Positions 1 to 9,141 of a stretch of 64,000 bases of DNA are shown piece by piece. The notes beneath the pieces were generated by a model. It did no database searches, was not told where the DNA came from, and saw nothing but the letters and a program-made list of their open reading frames with translations. The position numbers and the translations under genes were made by a program. How positions within the stretch are numbered: position 1 is the stretch's first letter; the number at the start of each line of letters is the position of its first letter. Location: positions 3,697,717 through 3,761,716 of the forward strand of contig CM057150.1 of the NCBI GenBank assembly GCA_029964075.1, written 5' to 3'. This stretch comes from Patiria pectinifera (lineage: Eukaryota > Echinodermata > Asteroidea > Valvatida > Asterinidae).

Positions 1-240
1 GACTGATGAGGTGGCAACAATGGTGCATGAACTGTTGGGAAAAACAGCGCCGTGGCCAAGGAACAAGGAAGGCCGACGACTGGAAGCCAGGATGCTGGAA
101 GTGCGGTAGCCTGGACCATTTCCGGGCCCAATGTCCCCTCCTAAAGGACGACCAGCATGCATTAAACCAGGTAAGGCTGGTCTTGGGGCCAAAAGCCCAG
201 CCGTAGATGTCCAGAGGCCTAGTGTACCTAAAGTGCAGGA
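1..240 (+). CDS. Gag C-terminal part with CCHC zinc knuckle (LTR element 1)
   Basis: The translation from about base 6 contains C-W-K-C-G-S-L-D-H-F-R-A-Q-C, the CX2CX4HX4C spacing of a retroelement nucleocapsid knuckle that binds RNA. It is followed by a proline- and alanine-rich linker (about 240-370) leading to the protease. The start of Gag is outside the window. Confidence 0.8.
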
Positions 241-370
241 AGTCCCGCCCCCGGCGCAGGCAGCCCCGCCGCCGGTGCAGGCGCCGCCGCTGGCGGCCCC
301 TCCGCCGGAGCGGGTAGCCCCGCCGCCGGCGCAGGCAGCCCCACCTCCGGTGTTGAAAGTCCCACCACCG
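240..370 (+). repeat. GC-rich minisatellite in the Gag-protease linker
   Basis: Imperfect copies of a GC-rich unit containing CCGCCGG and GCGCAGGCAGCCCC encode a proline/alanine-rich linker. Very similar units recur at 5640-5790 in the integrase tail of the same element. Confidence 0.75.
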
Positions 371-399
371 CCCGGTGTTGCAATACGACCGACATCCTC

Positions 400-3300
400 T
401 CGTGAACTGGGACTCTATGTCAGAGGGGAGATTATGGACATGGCTGTGAGTTTCCTGATTGACACGGGAGTCAGATCCTACACTGCGTTTGGGTGGCAGA
501 CGTGAGTGACGATGCCATCTTGGGACTGGACTTCTTGCGGGAAAACAAATGCCAGCTAATCTGGGAGGAGGAGTGTCTCACCGTCGGTAACTATAGGGTC
601 CCTCTGCAGAAGTATCCACAGATGCCTGCAGTCTGTCGGGTACGGATTGCGGAGAATGTCGTTGTGCCCCCTTCTTCTGAAATGCTACTGGAGTGCCAAG
701 TTGTCAGCGATGGAGGTGAGCTGCCGACATGGGGTGTGCTGCAGAATAGAGAGACGGTTGTCGAGAATCGCGAGGTTCTCGTGACCAGTGCCCTTGTGCA
801 TACCCAGGACAACCGTGTACCAGTAAGACTCATGCTCAGAAAGGGGACTGCTGCCGCCATCCTGGAGCCAGTGGATAGTGTTGCAGTACTGGTACACAAA
901 GAACAGGAAAAACAAGAGACAAGAGAGAGTGAAGAGCTGGGGGTATCTGAACACCTGTCTTCACTGTTTGAGTCCAGCTGCGGAGGGTTAACGGTTGATG
1001 AGCGAGCTAGACTTCCAGCTTTTCCGAGACGGTTCAGTGACGTGTTCTCTACTGGGGATGGAGACATTGGCCGAACTAACCTGACCCAGCACCGCATCGA
1101 GACCGGGACAGCCCCACCCATTCGACAAAGACCGAGGAGAGTACCCTTAACCCAACGGGAGGTGGCGGACAAGGAAATAGCAAAAATGCGCTCGCAGGGT
1201 GTCATTGAGCCATCGGAGAGTCCATGGAGTTCACCGCTTGTCCTGGTGAGGAAGAAGGACGGGTCTGTCCGAGTGTGCATTGATTACCGAAGGCTGAACG
1301 AGGTTACAGTGAAGGACGCACACCCACTCCCGCGCATAGAGGACAACCTTGACTCACTGGCAGGGTCCCAATTCTTCTCGACCCTGGACCTTGCTTCTGA
1401 GTACTGGCAGGTAGAGGTAGCTGAGGAAGATAGGCCAAAGACTGCATTTAGTACGGGGAGAGGTGGGCTGTACCAGTTTATTACCATGCCTTTCGGGTTG
1501 TGCAACGCGCCCTCCACTTTTGAGCGCTTGATGGAGCGTGTCCTCGCGGGATTGCTATGGCAAGTGGCTTTTTTGTACCTCGATGACGTCATCGTATTTG
1601 GACGGTCGTTTGATGAACAGGTGCAAAGACTTTGTCTAGTTTTGCAGAGGCTTCATGCGGCCAACCTGAAGTTGAAACCTAAAAAGTGCAGGCTTCTTCA
1701 GAGGCAGGTGGAGTTCCTCGGTCATGTGGTATCACCTGTGGGGGTTGCTACTGACCCTGAAAAGGTTCGTGCTGTGCGGGACTGGCCTCAGCTGGCCACT
1801 GTTGCTGATGTCCGAAGCGTCCTTGGACTGGTCTCCTACTACAGGCGGTTTGTTGAGGGCTTCGCTCAGATTGCTCGACCCTTGCACAAAATCACCGAGA
1901 AGGGTAGGCCATTCCGGTGGACAGCGGAATGCCAGGAAGCGTTTGAAGCGCTGAAGCATCACCTCCTGTCGTCTCCTATACTGGCCTATCCAATCCCAGG
2001 AAAGGAGTTCATCCTCGACACTGATGCCAGCGGGTTCGCAATTGGTGCTGTGCCGTCACAGGTGCAGGAGGATGGTGAACGTGTCCTTGCCTACGGAAGC
2101 AGAGCTTTGACCAAGCCGGAAAGGAACTATTGCGTGACAAGAAAGGAACTCCTGGCCATTGTGCACTTTGTGAAGAAGTACCATCATTATCTCTATGGGA
2201 CTCGCTTCAGGATTCGTACAGATCACCGGCCCCTGAAATGGATGTTTGGTGTTCGAGATCCCCAGGGACAGCTTGCCAGATGGCTGCAGAAGCTCAGCAT
2301 CTATGACTTTGCCATTGAGCATCGGTCTGGTAGACGCCACGGAAACGCTGATGCATTGTCCAGGAAATGCTTCCCTAACTATGAACACATATTGAAGGAG
2401 GAAATCAGCCCTGGTACCATGGTGAACATTGAAGACTTGCGGCAGCCCCAAATGAAACATGTAGGATGCAGCGTGGTGCAGGCAACTGCCCAGCCGGTAC
2501 AGGATGCCCCACCATTGCAGCAGGCAACTGGGCCCATGGGTCTAGTAGCCTCTCCACAGGTGGAAACAGCCCAACCCCCGGAGACAGTAGCCTCACTGCC
2601 CAAACCAACACTGAAGGCAGTACATCAACCAGGGGAAGATGCAGAGCCAGGGGGTTCCAGATCACTTCCAAATGCCAACGCCACAGAGCTAAGTCATGAA
2701 CAGCTGACCAGGTCACAGCAATGCGATGATGACTTGAAGGAAGTGCTGCAGTGGGTGGCGCATGGTCGACGGCCGTCCTGGGAGAGTGTAGCACCCTTGA
2801 GCAAAGAAATCAAATTCTGGTGGGCTCGCTTTGAACAGTTGGTGGTGGAGCAGGAAGCCCTGTGTATCCGGTGGGAGCCAAGTCGACCAACTGATAAGCC
2901 CCGACTGAGAATGTTGGTACCCCGGGAACTGCAACCTGCCATACTGAGGCAGTATCATGACGAAAGAACCGGAGGACATCTCGGTGTTGCAAAAACCTTT
3001 GCTAAACTGTGTAGAAGCAACTTCTACTGGTCTTCTATGCATCAGTCCGCTCGTCGCTGGGTCCAGCGGTGCCAACAGTGTCAGGGACGGAAACCACCAG
3101 CTAGGGCCAAGAGAGCAGAGATGAAGCACTACCAGGTGGGCGCACCTATGGAAAGAATAGCGGTTGACGTCATGGGGCCCCCCCCTCCCACTGACAGAGG
3201 TAACCGGTACATCATTGTGGTGGGAGACTATTTCACCGAGTGGACCGAATGTTATGCAATCCCAGATCACACTGCCAAGACCGTCGCAACCAAACTCGTG

Positions 3301-3574
3301 GACGAGTTCGTCGCCCGGTTCGGTGTTCCCCTGGAAGTCCACTCTGACCAAGGAAGGGAGTTTGAGTCTGAGGTCTTCACAAGAATGTGCTCAATCCTCG
3401 GCCTCAGAAAGACCCGCACCACTCCGTATCACCCCAGGTCCGACGGAATGATCGAGCGGTTCAACCGGACGATTGAAGCCATGCTAAGCCTGTGGGTGAA
3501 CAAATCCCAAACTGACTGGGACGAGCATTTAGCCCTCCTTGCCATGGCGTACCGGTCGGCAGAGCATGACACTA
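400..3574 (+). CDS. Pol region of LTR element 1: protease, RT, RNase H, integrase core
   Basis: Recognisable domains in order are: an aspartic protease with the FLIDTG active-site strand and a GLDFL motif; reverse transcriptase with fingers (SPWSSPLVLVRKKDG), a palm (TMPFGLCNAPSTFERLM) and a YLDD catalytic box; RNase H (ILDTDASG); and integrase with the HHCC zinc site (GGHLGVAKTF ... CQQCQ). The integrase DDE core follows (VDVMGPPP, HSDQGREF, and a PRSDGMIERFNR stretch holding the glutamate). These enzymes would copy the element's RNA into DNA and insert it. The region ends where the hAT element begins. It is a fossil and no working product is implied. Confidence 0.93.
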
Positions 3575-3582
3575 CAAAGGAG
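3575..3582. repeat. 8-bp target-site duplication, left copy
   Basis: CAAAGGAG directly precedes the inserted element and recurs exactly at 5168-5175 directly after it. An 8-bp duplication is the mark of hAT transposases. Confidence 0.9.
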
Positions 3583-5167
3583 CAGTGTTGGAGGTCTCGA
3601 GGCCGGCCTTGAGGCCGATTTTCATGGCCTCGGCCTTGGCCTCGGCGTTATACCTGTTACCGCGTGCCAGACTACATAAGTCTGGCACCAATCCCATTTG
3701 CGTACAATAACATGTGGTAGTAGACTAGTCTGGTTGCAGTGTTGTACAACATTTTCTCGTTTCGCCTCTGTACCCTGACCTTTAAAAATGATTTGCGACA
3801 AGGTGCGGCAAGCTTAATCATTTCTTTTTATAGGCCACTGTTTCAGTAAAAGTCTGAACTTTCTGGGTACGATCGAGTGCACTAGTCCATACCATTTTTT
3901 TTTTCCATCAAGATATGATAAAAACAATTACAATTTATCAAGTAGATTTTATTTTTACACTGTGATTTAACTGCAAGTTCCGGCTCAAATGGTAATGTTT
4001 GGCGCAAATGGTCGATATGGAAAGCGCGATTTCAGAATTCGTTTTTCCATCCAAATGAATGCAAAGTTCTGAATGAGTGTTTTAATAATAGGAGTCAGTA
4101 GGGCCTATTCCTCGTAGTACCAGGATTTTTTTGTATTTTTAGAGCCATGTTGATACTTATTACATGTATAAGCACGGTTTGAAATTGACTAATTTTGCGT
4201 GGTTACAGATATACGGCCAAAACCTCTGGACTCCCTACCTCTTGCCATGATCTTAAAATTCTTCGAAGCCATTGGATTCAAATCGGATGATCCGAGAATT
4301 CATGGTCATTTTGATGAACTGAGTGATATCATGCACGCATGTTCCGCGTTTCCGTGTTGTTTGGAGCGGGATTGGCCATTGCCAGACTTTGTCTGGTACC
4401 GCGGTATTAACAGTGATAATGCGTGGACACTTATCCCGTTGTGTGGAGCGGGATTGGAACTTAGATTTGCCCGTGCGTAACGGCGGGCCGTCTGGCATTG
4501 TCTGGTCGCATCGCGGTGTTTGCTCGGCGCGCGCCTGGACAGTGCGAAGGTCGGGGGGGGGGGGCGGGGGTCGTAACTTTTTGGTTATGGGTGGTAAAAA
4601 CCTGATTCAAAAATCAAGTGGTTTTTTTTTAATGGGATTCCTATGATATTAAGCATTTTGATAGGTTTTGAAAATAAGATTTATAAAGCATGCTAAAAGT
4701 AAATGATGTAAATCTTACAGAATAGAAACTCAAAATTTGGTCATTTAAATTGTTGTATCTCCAAAGGGCAAACACCTATGAGCCTGATTCATACGCCATT
4801 GATTTTGTTGTGTAATTTGCTTTCAGTGATACAAAACTTGAGATTTCTTTCTTTAAAAAATAAAATTCGCCGGACTCCCTACAAGAGGACACCCATTGCA
4901 AGCTGTAAAAGCCAGGCACTCCAAAACTCAGTGAATTCAACTAAAAAGATGTTAAAACTCCAACATAATCTTAGCCTTGTTTTAGTGATTTATATTTTAT
5001 TACGTGTTTTGATAGCTGGCCTCGGCCTCGGCCTTGGCCTCGGAGGTGGTGGCCTCGGCCTTGGCCTTGGCCTCGCGGTTATGGCCTCGGCCTCGGCCTT
5101 GGCCTCGGAGGTTGTGGCCTCGGCCTTGGCCTCGGCCTCGGAGGTTGTGGCCTCGACTACAACACTG
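3583..5167. mobile_element. Non-autonomous hAT DNA transposon inserted into LTR element 1
   Basis: The 1585-bp insert begins with CAGTGTTG and ends with CAACACTG, an exact 8-bp inverted terminal repeat. The match resumes a few bases inside, where CTCGAGGCC at the left faces GGCCTCGA at the right. An exact 8-bp target duplication (CAAAGGAG) flanks it. CAGTG ends and 8-bp duplications are typical of hAT. No transposase is visible; the longest internal open frame (4199-4480) resembles nothing I know. Both subterminal regions carry GGCCTCGG/GGCCTTGG repeats, few on the left (about 3600-3645) and many on the right (5018-5155). An internal segment is roughly duplicated near 4340-4400 and 4435-4510. 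Confidence 0.9.
5018..5155. repeat. Subterminal GGCCTCGG/GGCCTTGG minisatellite of the hAT element
   Basis: Tandem imperfect hexa- to dodecamers of GGCCTCGG, GGCCTTGG and GGAGGTTGTGGCC fill the right subterminal region. A shorter array of the same words lies at 3600-3645. hAT transposases often bind short subterminal motifs, so this may be an expanded binding array; that role is inferred. Confidence 0.8.
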
Positions 5168-5175
5168 CAAAGGAG
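5168..5175. repeat. 8-bp target-site duplication, right copy
   Basis: CAAAGGAG is identical to 3575-3582. Integrase coding similarity (ETPNAMMLGREV) resumes directly after it. Confidence 0.9.
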
Positions 5176-5580
5176 ACGCCAAACGCAATGATGTTGGGCC
5201 GCGAGGTGAGGATGCCGGTTGACCTACTGTTGGCTGCCACCCCAGAGGAGGCGCGTATTAACCCATGTGAGTACGCCCAAAATCTTCAAGAGAAGTAGAA
5301 GTTGGCCCACGAGGTTGCCAGGAAGGCTAGCAGTACACAAATGAGGGCCCAGAAGAAGCATTATGACAGGAACGCAGTGCAGGTGGTCTGCAACAGGGGA
5401 GATGTGGTGTGGCTCCATTGCAAGGCAAGGAAGAAGGGAGTTTGCCCGAAGCTGAGCCTGAGCTGGACTGGTCCCTTTGTCGTACTGGAAAGACTGTCTG
5501 ATGTGGTGTACAGGATTAAAAAAAAAACCCTCTCTCTAGCCCGCAAGTGGTTCACGCAGACAGGTTGAAAATTTGCGAAG
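5176..5580 (+). CDS. Integrase C-terminal part with GPY/F-like module (LTR element 1)
   Basis: Beyond the hAT insertion the translation shows TPNAMMLGREV, an ARKASSTQMRAQKKHYDRNA helix region and a GPY/F-like module (LSLSWTGPFVVLERLSDVVYRI), followed by VHADRLK. The same order occurs in the integrase of the second LTR element (20147-21906). It is a fossil part with no chromodomain visible. Confidence 0.88.
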
Positions 5581-5639
5581 GAGTTGGTGCAGAGGACTGT
5601 GGATTCAAGGAGTTTGAGCTGGTATCGTCTTCAGGCCAA

Positions 5640-6185
5640 CCAAGCAGCCCCGTCGCCGGCGCGGACGGCTCCCCCGCCGGAGCGGGTAGCCCAGTTCCCG
5701 GTGCGGGTAGCCCCGCCGCCGGCATGGGCGGCCCCGCCGCCGGAGCGGGCGGCCCCGCCGCCGGAGCGGGCGGCCCCGCCGCCGGAGCGGGCAATCAACA
5801 ACATACAACGACTTGCTCAGAACAAAAGACAAGCACACCACGAACACGCCGGGGCAGAGCAGTTCGCAAGCCCCCGCGATACTTGCAGCAAGTCTACCCT
5901 TACCCTAACACTAGCGAGCCTGCAGAGGGCGCTAACGACCATCGTCATACGCATAGCGAGCTGGGACAGGAACAGACAGTGATGGAGGAACGTACAACGT
6001 ACAACTGCAGAGAGTGCGGACAACAGTATGCGTCGTCTTACAATAGACGCAGGCAGAAGAAGGCGGCGCATGAAGGGCGGTCTTTTCGTTGTGGACAATG
6101 CCCCCAGACCTACCGGCGGGCCGACTACCTGGCTCGACACGCCAGATCCCATGAGGCAGCAACCGGTGGTGGGATGGCGGGCTAG
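5640..6185 (+). CDS. Low-complexity tail plus two C2H2 zinc-finger-like motifs (LTR element 1 accessory region)
   Basis: After the integrase tail comes a stretch rich in Gly, Ala, Ser and Pro encoded by a GC-rich minisatellite (5640-5790). Two C2H2-like motifs follow: CRECGQQY with a distal histidine, and CGQCPQTYRRADYLARHARSH. No envelope gene is seen. The second LTR element also has a C2H2 protein in the same place (18978-20021), so this looks like a shared accessory module of one lineage. Nucleic acid binding is the usual role of such fingers; a role here is inference. Confidence 0.7.
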   Translation, partial: PSSPVAGADGSPAGAGSPVPGAGSPAAGMGGPAAGAGGPAAGAGGPAAGAGNQQHTTTCSEQKTSTPRTRRGRAVRKPPRYLQQVYPYPNTSEPAEGANDHRHTHSELGQEQTVMEERTTYNCRECGQQYASSYNRRRQKKAAHEGRSFRCGQCPQTYRRADYLARHARSHEAATGGGMAG

Positions 6186-6189
6186 GGAG

Positions 6190-7128
6190 CAGCTGTTGGG
6201 GGCGTTGCCGCGCCGGCCCCGGTGAGGAGAATTTCTCCGATGAATCACTCGTCCGAGGCAAGGCTGTATCTTCAAAGGCGATGGTACCAGGCAGACCGGG
6301 TGGAGACAGCAGGCTTGAGTAGGTGCTCACCACCAAGAGAATTACAGCGTGCAGAGGTGAAGACTTCGGAGGCCGCCGCCCAGACAGAGCCGGTGCTGAT
6401 GACGGAGGAGTTCTCCACTTCCACCAGGGAGACAAAGACGGAACCAGACGGCACCCAAGTATACAGAGAAACTGAGGCCGTTGGATTCCGGGAACTGGGG
6501 GACATCTGGTGGCGGACATGGCACCGTGACGGCCTGGGAGAGGGACCATGGTAGAAACGTCGTAGAAACGTCAAGCTGATATGGACTTACTGTGGGTAGT
6601 CCCCGATGATTGTTGTGTTTTTGCTTGAATTAGGAACCAAATTGCGGCCTAAATCAACATTAACCAACATTCTCGCGGACACCCTAGCTAAGCTAATGGA
6701 CACTAATTTAGACAAACTTGCGAACAGTGATTTGTAGATTTTTGTAATTCGATTTCGTCTCTTCTGATCATGCTCATCTAACATTATTTGAATAATTTGT
6801 TTGGGAAAAAAGAATATTATAAAAATCATAGACAGTGAACTCTTGTGAATCTTGTTCCAGAAAATAAAGTAATGTAAAATCAATGCAAAGTAAATTCTTT
6901 TTGATAACCTTTTTGAATCTTGTAAACATCATTTGACAAGAAAAAAGTTTCCTTGTTTCTAAAATTTAAGTGGCAGTGTTAGTCATGTAAACCCTGTTAA
7001 AAATACAAATGAGTGTTTTGTTCTCTACATAATATATGGGAAAAAAGAGGTTTTGGAAAATTGTGAATATCAGTTCATGTAAAATTTGTTGTATTTGTGC
7101 CCCTATTCAGGAGAATAGGCCCAGTTTA
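6190..7128 (+). other. 3' region of LTR element 1 upstream of the polypurine tract
   Basis: The first part (about 6222-6554) keeps an open frame rich in Glu, Thr and Ser, weakly resembling the C-terminal end of the zinc-finger ORF at 18978-20021. From about 6560 to 7128 the DNA is AT-rich and I see no coding signal. Confidence 0.5.
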
Positions 7129-7140
7129 AGGAGGGGGTAG
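7129..7140 (+). other. Polypurine tract of LTR element 1
   Basis: AAGGAGGGGGTAG lies directly against the 3' LTR start, the position where plus-strand DNA synthesis is primed in LTR elements. Confidence 0.8.
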
Positions 7141-7562
7141 TGTAACGGACAGTCTATGCACGTTTTTGTTGTCACTGCTTTCTAGCGCTGGTGCTCCGGC
7201 GGAGGGGCTCCGGCGGCGCAAGCCTGACCTGGGTTTGGGTCTGGCTGGCGCGCGCTCCGGAAATAGGCTCCGGAAATAGGTTGCTTCAGAGTGTTTCTTT
7301 TGTTGGGGGACGCGGGAAAAGTTTGGCAAAATGCCGGGGTCATTGCAAGTTGTTACAAATGTATACATTTGTTCAGACTGTGTGTATTTCTATGCTGGGA
7401 ATCAGCAGTCGTGGTACTGGTAGCAGTGTGGCAGGTTGGCCACAGAGTTGTTGTGCCTAATAAATAAGAGACTCTTCAGAAGTTGGAAATCCTGTGTGTT
7501 TGTCCCCTTTTCTTGCGTTTGGCCGGACTCGGAGGACAAAAACCCAATAAGGTCCCGTTACA
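7141..7562 (+). repeat. 3' LTR of element 1 (422 bp)
   Basis: The LTR runs from TGTAACGG to CCCGTTACA, giving the TG...CA ends and a short inverted repeat. It contains an AATAAA signal at 7459-7464 and a GC-rich part near 7190-7250. No second copy lies in this window. Confidence 0.88.
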
Positions 7563-7630
7563 ATAATATGTCATGTGATCTACAATTCACCAATCAGATG
7601 ACAGGGATTTATTCAGGCGTTGTATAATAT

Positions 7631-7794
7631 ACAAATATTGAATGCTTCGAGTGGTGTAGTAAAACTAGCCTCCCGAGGTGATCCATGCACCATTCTATTT
7701 TCCCGAGGCGAAGCCGAGGGAAAATAGAATGGTCCATGGATCACCGAGGGAGGCTAGTTTTACTTCACCACGAGATGAAGCATTCAATATTTGT
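7631..7794. repeat. Near-perfect palindrome (foldback core)
   Basis: About 75-bp arms face each other around a short GAGGCGAAGC-type centre near 7705-7715. For example, ACAAATATTGAATGCTTC at 7631 is mirrored by GAAGCATTCAATATTTGT at 7777. The DNA could form a long hairpin. It is probably a foldback or MITE-type element; no family name is certain. Confidence 0.85.
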
Positions 7795-8192
7795 TTTATA
7801 ACACTTCACCCACAGATTCTGCTTGATTTTAATATTTTACATTATTTAAATCTGAACACAGTTGAAATAAACTTCAATTTCAATACAAAATTGGTGGAAA
7901 ATGTATTTCTCTCTTAAAAACTAACCCTTCACGAAATGTTTGAACCCAAGTCTGCGGCGCGCTCTCTTTGGACTAATACGTGCTACGCACAACGCGCAAC
8001 GCGCACACCAGCATGCATTTGCACACAAATACTGCGCCGTGGAAATAGTACTTTGGTTGCTAAAGGTATAGTACTTTGGTTGCTATGCGCATAGTACTTT
8101 TGGCCGTGCACAGAAAGATAGCAAAATTAGAACGTAACATGTGACTCGCTCTCGGCCAATCAAGACACAGAATCTGTGGGTGAGGCGTTATA
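7795..8192. repeat. Outer part of the foldback element
   Basis: TATAACACTTCACCCACAGA near 7798 is mirrored by TCTGTGGGTGAGGCGTTATA ending near 8191, so a second inverted pair encloses this stretch. Inside it, a 23-bp unit starting ATAGTACTTTGGTTGCT is repeated about 2.5 times at 8046-8100. No gene is seen. Confidence 0.6.
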
Positions 8193-9141
8193 AGAACAAT
8201 GACGTTCTAGCCATGTCCGAAGTGCTTGGCCATGGCTGAACATTACACACGCGTCTATTGAAGCAGTTGCAGCCACTTCTCATGGAAGAGTTATTTTCAG
8301 CCGCAGTCAAGTAATTTGGTCGCGGCCTTCGACTCTGTATCTGAGTGAGTGGTAGGTCAAAAACTGAGGCAGATGAGGGGGCAGAGGAGGGGGCGTGTTG
8401 TAGGGGAGGGGGTTGACACTCCACATTAATCGTTTTCCTGTCAGCAAATGTGTGTGCCTGTTGGAAAATGACCCAGGATGGAGAGCGCGCGCAAAAGTTA
8501 TCCAATATTACCCATGAACGTCCGCTTTTATTGGAAGATGGTGTCCCCCACTCATTTGCGAAATTACAGAGGCCGGGTAATCGGGGGAAAAAAATCCTGT
8601 CTACCTTTTAGCTCCTATGGTCTGTTGGCAACTCTGTCACGCCCCCAACGACACTCATGAGTGTACTGTGCACTTTGTGCTTTACTTTTGAAATAAGTCA
8701 ACTGAACTTGGTACCCAGACTGACTATGCAATCATGGACTGATATTTTGCAATCAGCAGCAAACGTTTGCCATCATTATCCAGAACCGTCCAGTCCTGTG
8801 CACTTCGTCTCGGACCAGACACTGAATTTCTCTTGATTTTGTCAGACGCATCCATCTGTACAAAAGGTAAGGATTGTGAAACACTGTCGACATTACAACG
8901 TTTTGACATATTATAACCCTGCTATTCAACATAGTTTACATAAAAATGTATTAGATTTTAATGTAATATATGAACGTTTGCATTGTGAATTGACAAATCT
9001 CTTTCGTAAGTTTGTGATGTTCTGGATAGAATCAGCAGAAACTGTTTCCTTTTTTCTTTGAGTGGCATAAAGCATTATGGCGTAAGCCGTGTTCACAATG
9101 GACTTTGGTGGTTAAACCAACGGAGATAGTTTTCAGCTTAC
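8193..9141 (+). repeat. Duplicated block, copy 1, left part
   Basis: From GAACAATGACGTTCTAGCC onward this block matches 62428-63860 closely, apart from extra sequence in the second copy at about 62598-63060. It holds a putative promoter and the first-exon-like sequence ending at 8866. The match breaks at 9141, where a 3.5 kb element is inserted, and resumes at 12629. Confidence 0.88.
8779..8866 (+). other. Putative non-coding first exon, copy 1
   Basis: The segment from about CCAGAACCGTCC to ACAAAAG is followed by a strong donor, GTAAGG, at 8867. It is one of three copies, with others ending at 52071 and 63552, and all keep the donor. None of the three contains an ATG, as expected for a 5' leader. 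The upstream limit (transcription start or acceptor) is unknown. I infer that it starts transcripts spliced towards TRIM-A. Confidence 0.55.

Larger units (their letters stand above)
1..7562 (+). mobile_element. Ty3/gypsy LTR retrotransposon, 5' truncated by the window edge, broken
   Basis: This is the 3' part of a Ty3/gypsy element. In order it shows a Gag CCHC knuckle, protease, reverse transcriptase, RNase H, integrase, a GPY/F-like integrase tail, a low-complexity tail with C2H2 zinc fingers, a non-coding stretch, a polypurine tract and a 3' LTR (7141-7562). The 5' LTR lies outside the window, so LTR divergence cannot date it. It is broken, with a few breaks, and a hAT-family element (3583-5167) sits in the integrase region. 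That makes it older than the intact-LTR element at 17564-27182. The protease-RT-integrase order and the YLDD active site show the Ty3/gypsy class; the clade within it is not resolved. Confidence 0.93.

Noticed and set aside
4199-4480. 93-aa frame inside the hAT element as a possible captured gene
   Set aside because: No known domain and no splice or homology support; left as unknown sequence.
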